From Acidithiobacillus sp. (GTDB lineage: Bacteria > Pseudomonadota > Gammaproteobacteria > Acidithiobacillales > Acidithiobacillaceae): DNA of 19,303 nucleotides. The translations under genes and the position numbers were made by a program. The notes beneath the pieces were generated by a model that searched no databases, had not been told where the DNA came from, and saw only the letters and a list, made by a program, of their open reading frames with translations. Location: positions 1-19,303 of the forward strand of contig JAPTWR010000002.1 of assembly GCA_028065135.1 (NCBI GenBank). The letters are read 5' to 3'. Below, one piece after another: positions 10,158 through 18,404 of this stretch. Position 1 is the stretch's first letter. Each line of letters starts with the position of its first letter.

Positions 10158-10358
10158 TTGCCCGACATTCACGGGACCGCTCTGACGGCCCTGTTTCTCA
10201 AAATGGCTTACGCAGTTCTGGGCGTCATCCTCGGAATGGTCTACCTGCGCTTTGAACGTGGATGGTCGGGGGCGGTGCAGCGCCGGATTCTGGGTTTCGA
10301 TTTCGGCTTGGGCGTCATTGTCCTCACTGCTGCAGCATTCCTGCGTTGGTTTTCCTAA
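10158..10358 (+). CDS. Small two-TM membrane protein of unknown function
   Basis: A 66-residue frame with two hydrophobic helices (LKMAYAVLGVILGMVYL and GFDFGLGVIVLTAAAFL) joined by a basic loop with Arg and Trp. Codon choice looks coding (GC-rich third positions, no rare runs). The only start is TTG 10158; no clear ribosome site precedes it, and ATG codons at 10147 and 10150 are in another frame. An ATG inside, at 10203, would remove most of the lead before TM1. It is divergent from the ATPase operon and convergent with the NDUFA9-like gene. It may be a 5'-truncated gene, as the neighbourhood holds several remnants. No family recognised. Confidence 0.45.
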   Translation: MPDIHGTALTALFLKMAYAVLGVILGMVYLRFERGWSGAVQRRILGFDFGLGVIVLTAAAFLRWFS

Positions 10359-10398
10359 TCGGCAGAGGTGCCTGGCTACCTCCGTGCTCGAATCATCT

Positions 10399-11334
10399 TC
10401 ACCCTTTACTGACATCTCTGCCGAGATAAGAGGGAACGACCGACTCCAGGGATCTGGCCTGTAGCCCGAATATAGCGGGAAAACAAGATCCCGTGCAGAT
10501 ATTATCCACAGAAAGCGAGAGCAAATTGTCGCGGGTAAGCAGTTGACCAGGCAGTTTTTCCAGAACCATGGCCTGCATCATGGCTACCCAGTCGGGGAGA
10601 CCAATGATGGCCTTGTTGGTGCCGATAAGACTTTGGGTATAAGCCACCAAATCCCGCAACGTGTAAGCCTTTGGGCCGCAAAGGTCGTAAATCTGGCCGT
10701 AGGTCCCCGGGTTACTCAAAGCCTCGACATAGGCATCTGTCACGTTCTCCACCCAGACAGGTTGCATCTTGGCGTTTGGCTTGGCTAGCGGCAGGAAGAA
10801 AGGAATACGCCGCAGCAGGTTGGCAAAACGATTGAAGAAGCTGTCCCCCTCGCCAAAGATAACGGAGGGGCGGAATATGGTTACCATCAGAAGCCCGGCG
10901 CTGTCCTTACCAGCTTGGTGGACGGCTTCCTGGCCGATACCCTTCGAGCGTTGGTAGGCGCTGGGGCCGGCAGGGTCTGCGCCCAGAGCGCTCATATGCA
11001 GTAAGCGGGGCATGCCTACTTTGACGCAGGCATTCGCTACCAGGCGCGGTAATTCACTGTGCGCAATATGGAAATCCCCGCGTTTGTGCTCATTGAGGAT
11101 GCCTACGAGGTTGATGACCGCATCCCTGCCACGAAAATGAGTCTCCAACGTGGCAGGATCGTAGATGTTGGTCTCAAAAAGCTCCACGCCAGGCAGGACT
11201 AGCAGGGTTTCCCGGTGCTGTTCGCGGTTGCGCGTGAGGATGCGCGTTTGTACGCCCTGCTGGCTAAGCCTTGCTGCGATATGTCGACCCACAAAACCGG
11301 TGCCACCGAGGATACAAACTTTAGATATTATCAT
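10399..11334 (-). CDS. NDUFA9-like NAD(P)-binding protein (atypical short-chain reductase)
   Basis: A 311-residue Rossmann protein of the extended/atypical SDR type. The nucleotide motif GGTGFVG is at residues 10-16, followed by a basic RILTRNRE that suggests NADP(H). VINLVGIL near residue 75 is the classical strand-4 motif of complex I NDUFA9-like proteins, and AYQRSKGIGQE holds the Y-x-x-x-K pair. FRPSVIFGEGDSFFNRFANL and QPVWVENVTDAY complete the family pattern. Members accompany respiratory complex I in eukaryotes and serve in quinone or lipid-related redox steps in bacteria; the exact substrate is unknown. ATG 11334 has GGGAG seven bases upstream. It stands alone, divergent from a region of decayed genes. 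Confidence 0.85.
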   Translation of the reverse strand: MIISKVCILGGTGFVGRHIAARLSQQGVQTRILTRNREQHRETLLVLPGVELFETNIYDPATLETHFRGRDAVINLVGILNEHKRGDFHIAHSELPRLVANACVKVGMPRLLHMSALGADPAGPSAYQRSKGIGQEAVHQAGKDSAGLLMVTIFRPSVIFGEGDSFFNRFANLLRRIPFFLPLAKPNAKMQPVWVENVTDAYVEALSNPGTYGQIYDLCGPKAYTLRDLVAYTQSLIGTNKAIIGLPDWVAMMQAMVLEKLPGQLLTRDNLLSLSVDNICTGSCFPAIFGLQARSLESVVPSYLGRDVSKG

Positions 11335-11380
11335 ATCATTTCTCCCTTGTTTTAAGAGGGGTGAATAAGGCCGAGAAGTC

Positions 11381-11514
11381 TCACTCTAGCGCCAGCCACA
11401 ACTGGACTAAGCCCCAGGACTTCTCCAGTTCTCCTTGTACCTGATCCGCTTCCTATGCTGCCCGGCCGTGAGACGACTCTGGGCCAAGGACAGGGCTGTG
11501 GCCGAGAACTCCAC
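11381..11514 (-). pseudogene. Possible remnant of a TolC/NodT-type outer-membrane efflux protein (C-terminus)
   Basis: On the minus strand one frame reads GVEFSATALSLAQSRLTAGQ and a second, downstream and in another frame, reads EADQVQGELEKSWGLVQLWL followed by ALE and a TGA at 11383-11381. Outer-membrane efflux proteins end with an A-L-x-L-A-x-S-R-x-x-x-G segment, then a helix with Q-x-x-L and a V-x-L-Y-x-A-L-G terminus, so the two pieces fit if about 20 residues between them were lost. This rests on pattern resemblance over 45 residues only. It lies directly upstream of the NDUFA9-like gene, whose promoter must be within or just after it. Confidence 0.35.
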
Positions 11515-11642
11515 CCCGACTCTGCTACTTGAGAGTGGCAAGTTTTAGTCAGAGGAATTGATGAACCACCACAATATTGCACCGACCAGAGTGGGTGTCC
11601 TCTCGCACTTAGCCTGCGGTTGCCGCCCTCAAGAGCGGGGAG

Positions 11643-11735
11643 GACATTCACAATATATCAATTTGTATGCTTTATATATATCGCAGTCGACAATGGAATT
11701 TACCCACCAAAAATTATTATATAGTGTGATATGGA
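11643..11735. other. AT-rich island in a gene-free spacer
   Basis: The 593-base spacer between the NDUFA9-like gene and the P-type ATPase contains a tract that is strongly AT-rich (for example TTTATATATAT near 11672 and AAAAATTATTATATAG near 11709) in otherwise GC-rich DNA. It includes several -10-like boxes and lies just before the Mut7-C-like fragment. It could be an old promoter or foreign DNA. Apart from this, the spacer holds only the two decayed gene fragments listed separately. Confidence 0.4.
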
Positions 11736-11838
11736 GACGTGTTTCCTATGTGACGAAATACTGTACGGTTTGGGCCGCTGGCTGCGGGCAGCCCGCTACG
11801 TCGGGATGGGTGCCACGGTAGCGGGGTATGCAGTTTGA
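11731..11838 (+). pseudogene. Truncated Mut7-C-like RNase domain fragment
   Basis: A 35-codon frame begins METCFLCDEILYGLGRWLRA and ends soon after at TGA 11836-11838. The pattern F-x-C-D-E-x-L-x-x-L-x-R-W-L-R is the conserved N-terminal strand and helix of Mut7-C (PIN-like) proteins, where the Asp belongs to the active site. The expected continuation (a G-Y-D-T segment and the downstream D-R-x-L and T-R-D motifs) is not found in any frame nearby; the sequence turns to VGMGATVAGYAV. I read it as the 5' stump of a lost gene. Confidence 0.4.
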
Positions 11839-11887
11839 GTACCGGATTTTCTGATTGTCCCCCAGGTCGTTACCCTTATGCTTCTGA

Positions 11888-11926
11888 GGGCCGGATAGAT
11901 TGTTTCACCGCGCATCCCACCGGCCC
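11888..11926 (-). terminator. Weak inverted repeat directly after the P-type ATPase stop
   Basis: CCGGCCC (11920-11926) and GGGCCGG (11888-11894) form a perfect 7-bp inverted repeat with a 25-base spacer, starting one base after the stop codon region of the P-type ATPase. There is no T-run, so it would not be a classical intrinsic terminator; it could stabilise the mRNA end. Confidence 0.25.
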
Positions 11927-11927
11927 A

Positions 11928-14621
11928 TCAACGGGAAGAGCTGATGCGGCGCCAGCGCCGTAGCAGCCATTTCCTCATCTCCTCAAGGATCAGCATGCCC
12001 CCCGCGAAGAACACTGCGAAAAGCCAGACTTCGGGGGCGAGGCCGCGGGTCTGTAAGATGCGGTTGCCCCAGGAGCTGTAGTTGATCAGGAGGATGAGCG
12101 CAAACTCCACCGCGAGGCCGATGAACAGGAGCCGGTTGGAGAAGAACCCGAGTGCGAAGATCGAGTCGCGTGGGCTGCGGCAGAGGAAGACGTTCACTCC
12201 CTGCATGACCACGATGGTCGTCAGACAGGCGGTGGTGGCCTGCAGGTACAGGGGATCGGTGGGCGCGAGGATCTGGCCGTAGTGCCAGCCGTTCCCGAGC
12301 ACGAAGAAAAAGGCTGCCATCGAAGCGATGGCCTCGATGGAGCCGAGAAAGAGATAATTGCGGGCGATCAGGGGCCAGGTGAAGAGGTGCTCGTGCGGCT
12401 TGTGCGGCGGTAGCTGCATCACGTAGGGGGCAGGTTTTTCGGCGCCCAGGGCAAGGGCGGGCAGGGTGTCGGTGCCGAGATCGATTGCGAGGATCTGGAT
12501 CACTGTGAGCGACAGGGGGATATTGAAGAGCGCGAAGGCCAGGTAAGGGATCAGTTCGGGGAACAGGTGGGTGACGATATAGCTGATGAACTTGCGGATA
12601 TTCTCGTTGACGGCCCGTCCCTCCTCAATGGCGGCGACGATGCTGGCGAAGTTGTCGTCGAGCAGCACGATGTCCGCTGCCTCCCGCGCCACGTCCGTGC
12701 CGCCGATCCCCATGGCAATCCCCACATCAGCTTGCCGCAGCGCCGGCGCGTCGTTGACCCCGTCCCCCGTCACGGCCACGACCCCACCCTCCTGCTGCAG
12801 GGCCTTCACGATGCGCATCTTGTCGCCCGCCCCCACGCGGGCGAAAAGCACCTCGGAGCGCCCCAGGGCCAGTTGGAGCTGACTGTCCGGCATGCGCTCC
12901 ATCTGGATGCCAGTAATGATGCGCGGGATGCCGGTGAGCAGCCCGATCTCCCGGGCGACGGCGAGCGCCGTGTGCGGATGGTCCCCTGTCACCATGATGA
13001 CCCGGATCCCCGCCGCCTTGCAGGTGGCCACCGCCACCGGGACCTCGGGCCGCGGCGGGTCCTCCAGGCTAACCAGACCCAGGAGCACCAGGTTTTCCTC
13101 CAGGTGTCCGGGGTCGTAGGGCTCGGTGACCTCGCGATAGGCGAAGGCAAGCACCCGCAGGCCTTGCTCCGCCAACTCCTCCTGGGCTGCGGTGATGCGC
13201 GCCTTGCGCACCGGCCCTAAGGGGCGCAGGCCTGTCTCCGTCTGGATCTGCCGGCAGCGGGGGAGAATGGCCTCGGGGGCACCCTTGCTGTAGAGCATGA
13301 GCCCTGCGGGGGTGCGGTGCAGGGTGGAAAGCATTCGGCGCTCGGAGTCGAAGGGAATCTCGTGGACTCGCTCATAGTCTGGGGCCTTCATGATCCCGTC
13401 GGCCATCGCCACCAGGGCGAGCTCCAGCGGATCGCCCAGGAACTGGGGCCGGCCACCCTGGGCACCTTTCCTGAGGTTATGGCAGAGCAAGGCCACTTCC
13501 AGGAAGCGCTTTTGCATCACCGGGGGGGATTTACGGGCGAGGGCGGCGGGCTCCAGGAAGGCGCCAGCGAGGAAAAGGCGCTTAACCTGCATGCGGTTGA
13601 GGGTCAGGGTCCCGGTTTTGTCGGTGCAGATGACGCTGGCGGAGCCCAGCGTCTCCACCGAGGGCAGGTGGCGGATCAGCGCCTTGCGGGCGGCCATGTG
13701 CTGGGCCCCCAGGGCGAGCGCCACGGTCACGGTGGGCAGCAACCCCTCCGGCACGTTGGCAACAATGACGCCGATGGCGAACATGAAACTGACCCAGAAG
13801 GACAGGCCGATGAACTGCCCCAAAAAGAAGAAACCCGCGCCCAGGACAAGGGAGAACAGCGCGATGATGCGGCTCATGCGCGCGATCTCTTTTTGCAGCG
13901 GGGTGGCCCCCACGCGGATGCGCTGGGTGAGGCTCGCGATCTTGCCGAACTCGGTGTGCATCCCAGTGGCGAAGACCACCGCCTTGACCTGTCCCGAGAT
14001 CAGGGAAGTACCCGCCAGAAGGATGTTGCGGGCGAGGAGCAGAGAAGTCTCTCCGGTAGGCTCTGCGTCGCGCGAGCGAGGCAGCGACTCGCCGGTTACC
14101 GTGGCAGTGTCCACCCGCACCGAGAAGGCCTCGATCAGGCGGCAGTCGGCCGGGATCTCGTCGCCCCCGGCGAGGAAGATCAGGTCGCCGGGGACCAGAT
14201 CCACTGTGGGGATCTCACGGGTCTCGCCGCCGCGCAGCGCCTTCACGCGATGGGACAGGAGCCGCTGGAGGGCGGCCAAGGTCCGTTCCGCCCGGTACTC
14301 CTGCCAGAAGGAGAAGAGGCCATTGATGAGGATCACCCCCACGATGGCGAGGCCCAGTGTCGCCCATCCCTGTCCGGGCTGATGCCACTGGGCGAAGAAC
14401 GCGAGCCCGGCGGCCACCCATAGGATGACCGCGAAGAAGTGGCTGAACTGGCGGAGGAAGCGCAGGACGATGGAAGATCCCCCGAGCTGCTCGATGCGGT
14501 TGGGGCCGAAGCTGGCCAGGCGGCGCCGGATCTCCTCCGTGCTCAGGCCCTCCGGGCTGCTGTGCAGGCTGCGCAGGACCTCCTCGGGGTTTAGACTCTG
14601 GAGCCTCGTGTCTTCGCTCAT
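11928..14621 (-). CDS. P-type cation-transporting ATPase (P2 type, Na+/K+-ATPase-like core)
   Basis: An 897-residue ion pump of the inner membrane. All catalytic motifs are present: TGES (176-179), DKTGT with the phosphorylated Asp334, KGAPE (446-450), VTGD (544-547) and GDGVNDAPAL (619-628). TM4 reads VANVPEGLLPTVT and TM6 IDLGTDTLPALALG (713-726), the forms seen in the IIC group (Na+/K+- and H+/K+-ATPases), not the IPEGLP of Ca2+ pumps. TM5 keeps the Glu (FPELIPY) but where Na+/K+-ATPase has S-N this has H-L, so the ion cannot be deduced. The N-terminal cation-ATPase domain (LSTEEIRRRLASFGPN) and the C-terminal four-helix unit are complete. GAGG precedes ATG 14621 by about seven bases. GC seems higher than in neighbouring genes, suggesting separate acquisition. 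No regulator or partner is adjacent. Confidence 0.92.
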   Translation of the reverse strand: MSEDTRLQSLNPEEVLRSLHSSPEGLSTEEIRRRLASFGPNRIEQLGGSSIVLRFLRQFSHFFAVILWVAAGLAFFAQWHQPGQGWATLGLAIVGVILINGLFSFWQEYRAERTLAALQRLLSHRVKALRGGETREIPTVDLVPGDLIFLAGGDEIPADCRLIEAFSVRVDTATVTGESLPRSRDAEPTGETSLLLARNILLAGTSLISGQVKAVVFATGMHTEFGKIASLTQRIRVGATPLQKEIARMSRIIALFSLVLGAGFFFLGQFIGLSFWVSFMFAIGVIVANVPEGLLPTVTVALALGAQHMAARKALIRHLPSVETLGSASVICTDKTGTLTLNRMQVKRLFLAGAFLEPAALARKSPPVMQKRFLEVALLCHNLRKGAQGGRPQFLGDPLELALVAMADGIMKAPDYERVHEIPFDSERRMLSTLHRTPAGLMLYSKGAPEAILPRCRQIQTETGLRPLGPVRKARITAAQEELAEQGLRVLAFAYREVTEPYDPGHLEENLVLLGLVSLEDPPRPEVPVAVATCKAAGIRVIMVTGDHPHTALAVAREIGLLTGIPRIITGIQMERMPDSQLQLALGRSEVLFARVGAGDKMRIVKALQQEGGVVAVTGDGVNDAPALRQADVGIAMGIGGTDVAREAADIVLLDDNFASIVAAIEEGRAVNENIRKFISYIVTHLFPELIPYLAFALFNIPLSLTVIQILAIDLGTDTLPALALGAEKPAPYVMQLPPHKPHEHLFTWPLIARNYLFLGSIEAIASMAAFFFVLGNGWHYGQILAPTDPLYLQATTACLTTIVVMQGVNVFLCRSPRDSIFALGFFSNRLLFIGLAVEFALILLINYSSWGNRILQTRGLAPEVWLFAVFFAGGMLILEEMRKWLLRRWRRISSSR

Positions 14622-14682
14622 GGTGGTAGCCTCGAATCCCAGTGGGTAAAGCGGATCCCCTTAGGAGGCTCTGATTTAGCCC

Positions 14683-14905
14683 TTATGCGCCGTGAAGAAA
14701 TAATACCGTTTTTAAGGGTGGTTTGGGAGGATTAGGCCCGGGTACCGGGGGAGTGTTGCGACGCTCGTTGATCGAACAGGTCATAGAGGCAGAGGTTGCC
14801 GCCGTGCGGGTGGTCAATGGTTGCCAGCCCGTGTGGTCCGTAGTAACCACTTGCCGGGGCGTGAGGCCCGCATTGGACTCTGCTGGGTACCTGGGCATCT
14901 GCTTC
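14683..14905 (-). other. Possible transposase C-terminal remnant in a gene-free region
   Basis: A minus-strand frame ends with SINERRNTPPVPGPNPPKPP and LKTV. An R-N-x-P-x-x-x-G-P-x-x-P-x-P-P tail resembles the Pro-rich C-termini of some IS4-type transposases. A second minus frame over the same DNA (CGPHAPASGYYGPHGLATID, then HPHGGNLCLYDLF) is also open for 61 codons, so the reading is ambiguous. No DDE motif, second end or target duplication is visible. I list it as the only clue to what fills the roughly 900 bases between the P-type ATPase and the lon remnant. Confidence 0.2.
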
Positions 14906-15185
14906 GGTAATTCTTGTTTACATTCTCGTGCGGAAGTGGCATTTATCGATCGCAGTCGCCATTCAAGCCGTACTGAGTCGGGCTTGTTTTCTGACTATTT
15001 GGCCGAGCCAGTTGCAGCAAGCCGCCGGGAGACAGAGCTATCGGCAACCATTCACCCAGACCTGGGTAAATCACCTGCCGTTTTGGAATCTTCCGATCAT
15101 TTTTTCAGCGTTATTTATGTTTTGGCATGGAGTTACGTGCTTGTTCTTTGATGGTGCGTACCACCGCTCTGGCCCTGATTGCTGA
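14865..15185 (+). pseudogene. Open frame encoding membrane-like segments without a proper start
   Basis: After a TGA at 14862 the frame is open for 106 codons. It reads as a membrane protein: TLLGTWASASVILVYILVRK, then SIAVAIQAVLSRACFLTIW, a polar stretch, and WNLPIIFSALFMFWHGVTCL before the stop. No ATG is present; GTG 14928 is the first usual start and cuts the first hydrophobic segment. No ribosome site is apparent. It could be the 3' part of a lost gene or chance. The remaining sequence to about 15560 shows no credible gene, only short palindromes. Confidence 0.25.
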
Positions 15186-15372
15186 ATAAAGCGTTACCGA
15201 ATTGGTCGCCGGTTGATTTGGGTCGTAGGTTCAGACTGGCAGCAGGGCAATACGGCAACCTCCGTTTTTAGTAGCCTGTTCGCCTCAGCACCCCTTCGAT
15301 ACGGCCACCAGGGTGTCTACACTCATAGCCTCTATGGCCGTAAAAATGGCCTTCCGTGGCCTAAATTCGCCT

Positions 15373-15387
15373 TCACCCATTGGGTGA
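15373..15387. repeat. Short perfect inverted repeat
   Basis: TCACCC and GGGTGA flank ATT, a 6-bp arm with a three-base centre. It lies in the non-coding stretch about 190 bases before the lon remnant. Forty bases downstream the 9-mer ATATCATGA occurs twice, at 15415-15423 and 15426-15434, and GGATA/TATCC form another small hairpin at 15462-15476. These could be operator elements or mobile element debris; nothing decides. Confidence 0.3.
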
Positions 15388-15573
15388 CCTCTCATAATGG
15401 CGAAAAACAAAATTATATCATGAGGATATCATGAATTCATTGGGGGTAACTGCTGTTTTTAGGATAATCGCTATCCCTCCGTGAACTTGCCAAACGGATG
15501 ACGCGCTAATTGATCAGGGGATGAGCGGAGTATACGCTATAACATTAAAATCTCTCGTTACACGGAGGCGAGC

Positions 15574-17924
15574 GGAAGCAGCAAGCTGGTATTACCTGAA
15601 AATGTCCTGCCGGTATTGCCCATGCGCAATATTGTCCTCTTCCCAGGGGTGGTTCTGCCCCTCAGTATTGGTCGCGCACAGTCAGTGGCTGCGGCCCAGG
15701 AGTCCATCCGCCAGGAATGTCCCATTGCCGTGCTGCTGCAAAAGGACCCCGGCAACGATGCGCCCGGCCCTGGTGACTTGTATCCGGTGGGTACGGTGGC
15801 CGGTATATTGCGTTATGTGACCACCGGGGATGGCGGCCACCATCTCATTGCCCAAGGAGAAGGCCGTTTCCGGGTGCGCGAATTTTTGCCGGGTTATCCC
15901 TTTCTGGCGGCCCGCATCGAGCGACTGGAGGAGATTACTGCTACCGGTTCGGAGCTGGATGCCCGCGTCCTGCACTTGCGCCAGCAGGCCACCGAAGCCC
16001 TCGCTCTCCTGCCGCAGGTGCCTCAGGAACTGGCCCAGGCTATCGCCCATGTGGAGCAGCCTGGGGCACTGGCGGATCTGATTGCCAACTTTCTCGATCT
16101 TAAGGCCGAGGAGCGCCAGCAGATTCTGGAAAATCTTGACGTGCGCAGCCGTCTGGAACAGGTCTCGCAGTTTTTGAGCTATCGCATTGAGGTCCTGAAG
16201 CTTACCCACAAGATCAGCGAGCAGACCAAAGAGGTCATGGATCGCCGCCAGCGTGAGTATTTCCTGCGCGAGCAACTCAAGGCCATCCAGCAGGAATTGG
16301 GGGAAGGAGAGGAGGGCAACGGTGAGATGGAGGCTCTGGGTCACGCCATTGACGAGGCCCATTTACCCGTCGAGGTGGAGACTGCGGCCCGTAGGGAGTT
16401 GCGTCGCCTACAACGGATCGGATGCCCGAAGGGGCCGGCGAGTATGGCATGGCGCGTAGTTATATCGACGCCATTCTGGCCCTCCCATGGAGCAAGGAGA
16501 CAGCAGAGCGCATTGACATCGGTGAAGCGCGGGGCATTCTCGACGAGGATCACCACGACCTCGATAAGATCAAGCGGCGTATCCTTGAGCATTTGGCGGT
16601 ACATCGCCTGAATTCTAGCGGCAAGAGCCCCATTCTCTGCTTTGTGGGACCGCCGGCGGTGGGCAAGACCTCTCTGGGCCAGAGCATCGCCCGCGCCATG
16701 GGGCGCAAGTTTGTGCGCGTGAGCCTGGGCGGCGTCCATGACGAGGCGGAGATCCGCGGTCATCGGCGTACCTAGATCGGCGCCTTGCCGGGCAATATCC
16801 TCCAGTCTCTGGGCAAGGTGGAGGTGCGCAATCCGGTGATGCTCCTGGATGAGATCGACAAACTCGGCGCCGGTGGTTTCCACGGCGATCCCGCCGCCGC
16901 CCTGCTGGAAGTGCTGGACCAGGAGCAAAACCGCACCTTTCGCGACACCTATCTGGCCATGCCCTTTGACCTCAGCCACGTCTTTTCCATCGCCCCGGCC
17001 AATGTCCTGGATACTATCCCCGGCCCCCTGCGGGACCGCATGGAAATCATCGCGCTTTCGGGTTATACGGAGGAGGACAAGATGCATATCGCCTTCCGCT
17101 ACCTCCTGCCCCGGCAGCGGGAGGCGGCGGGCCTGACGGCGGAGCAACTGGTGCTGGAAGAAGACACCTTGCTGGCCCTCATCCGCGGCTATACCCGCGA
17201 GGCCAGCTGCCGCAATCTGGAGCGGGAACTGGGGGCCATTTGCCGCTGGGTGGCGGTGCGCGTCGCCGAGGGCAGCAGCAGCGGGATGCAGGTTCGTCCC
17301 GATGACCTGGCCACCGTTCTTGGTCCCCAGCACTTTGAAAACGAAGTCGCCTCGCGGGTGGCCCTGCCCGGCGTGGCCACCGGTTTGGCCTGGACGCCGG
17401 TGGGTGGGGATATCCTCTTCATCGAGGCCAGCAAGAGCCCCGGTAACGGCCGACTCATCCTGACCGGCCAGCTCGGCGATGTCATGAAGGAGAGCGCCCA
17501 GGCGGCCATGAGCCTGGTCAAGGCGCGGGCGGCGGACTGGCAGATTGCCCAGGAGAGCATCGATAAGAGCGATATCCATATCCACATTCCCGCCGGCGCC
17601 ATCCCCAAGGACGGTCCCAGCGCGGGGGTAACCCTTACCGTCGCGCTGATTTCCTTGCTTACCGGCCGCAAGGTGCGGCCAGATGTGGCCATGACCGGCG
17701 AGATCAGTCTGCGCGGCCTGGTTCTGCCCGTAGGCGGGATCAAGGAAAAGGTCCTGGCTGCGCTGCGTGCTGGTATTCACACGGTGCTATTGTCGGCGCG
17801 CAACCACCGGGATTACGAAGAGATCCCAGAGAATGCCCGGCAACAACTCACTTTCATCTGGATAGAGCGGGTGGAAGAGGCAGTGGCACAGGCGCTGGTT
17901 TCCAATCCGGATGTATCGAATTAG
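15574..17924 (+). pseudogene. lon: ATP-dependent Lon protease, broken by a duplication, an amber codon and a lost start
   Basis: Lon is a cytoplasmic AAA+ serine protease that removes misfolded and regulatory proteins. All domains can be traced: the N-domain (ENVLPVLPMRNIVLFPGVVL), the coiled linker (REYFLREQLKAIQQELGEGE), Walker [10 protein letters not shown] near 16647, Walker B VMLLDEIDKL near 16837, and the protease domain with catalytic Ser in PKDGPSAGVT (codon 17619) and Lys in GGIKEKVLAA (codon 17742). Three lesions break it. No start codon precedes the conserved N-terminal strand, although GGAGG lies at 15564-15568. A 5-bp tandem duplication, CGGAT at 16414-16418 and 16419-16423, shifts the frame. 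TAG at 16773-16775 replaces the conserved Tyr of RRTYIGALPG. Otherwise no decay is seen, so inactivation is recent. A housekeeping lon presumably exists elsewhere. Confidence 0.88.
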
Positions 17925-17946
17925 TAGGAGTGGCTCGACGCCGTTT

Positions 17947-18291
17947 TCATATCATCCCATTCGGGACCATAGTTTCCGGATACCATCCGTCATCGGACAG
18001 CCATGCCCAACGCATGATGATGTTCGCCATGCGGTTGCACCAATTAAGTTTTCGTCGCCGTAGCCCATACCGGTGCAGTATTCCATGCCTCAGACAGCGC
18101 CGAGCATCGGGAATGGTTTCGTGGTCCAGTTCCGTAGCATTAATCAGGATCATTTTCTTGATAACATTGTGCGACGACATGGTGCCGGCGTAAAATCCGA
18201 ACAGACTTTCTGGTCGCTCACGAGCGACCGGCTGATAGCTCAAAAAGACAAGTCCGTATTGTCGAATCAGAATAGCGCGTTGCCGTACCAT
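17947..18291 (-). CDS. Uncertain hypothetical protein, 114 residues
   Basis: An open frame on the minus strand in the 480-base gap between the lon remnant and the hydrolase gene. It begins MVRQRAILIRQYGLVFLSYQ and ends YPETMVPNGMI; codon use is not unlike that of genes. There is no good ribosome site before ATG 18291, no membrane segment or motif, and no family I recognise. The Arg-rich middle (LRHGILHRYGLRRRK) is the only feature. It may be chance; the rest of the gap shows no other candidate. Confidence 0.3.
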   Translation of the reverse strand: MVRQRAILIRQYGLVFLSYQPVARERPESLFGFYAGTMSSHNVIKKMILINATELDHETIPDARRCLRHGILHRYGLRRRKLNWCNRMANIIMRWAWLSDDGWYPETMVPNGMI

Positions 18292-18404
18292 AATTCGGGG
18301 GCTTTTTTACTCAGGTGTTTTTGGATGATACCCAGATTTTGAGCGCAACTGGCTGTGACAGGTTTTATCAATGAGCGAGTCGATCGATCAACGGGAGGTG
18401 AGGC

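Noticed and set aside
13317..14423. A 368-codon open frame opposite the P-type ATPase
   Set aside because: Gly-, Glu- and His-rich antisense product of GC-rich coding DNA; no motifs, and the other strand has all P-type ATPase motifs.
16341..17780. A 479-codon open frame opposite the lon remnant
   Set aside because: Rich in His, Gln, Gly and Ala, as expected for the antisense of a GC-rich gene; the sense strand carries clear Lon motifs.
18281..18308. Intrinsic terminator at GCCG...CGGGGGC followed by TTTTTT
   Set aside because: The T-run is real but the arms pair over only three or four bases, so I do not call it.
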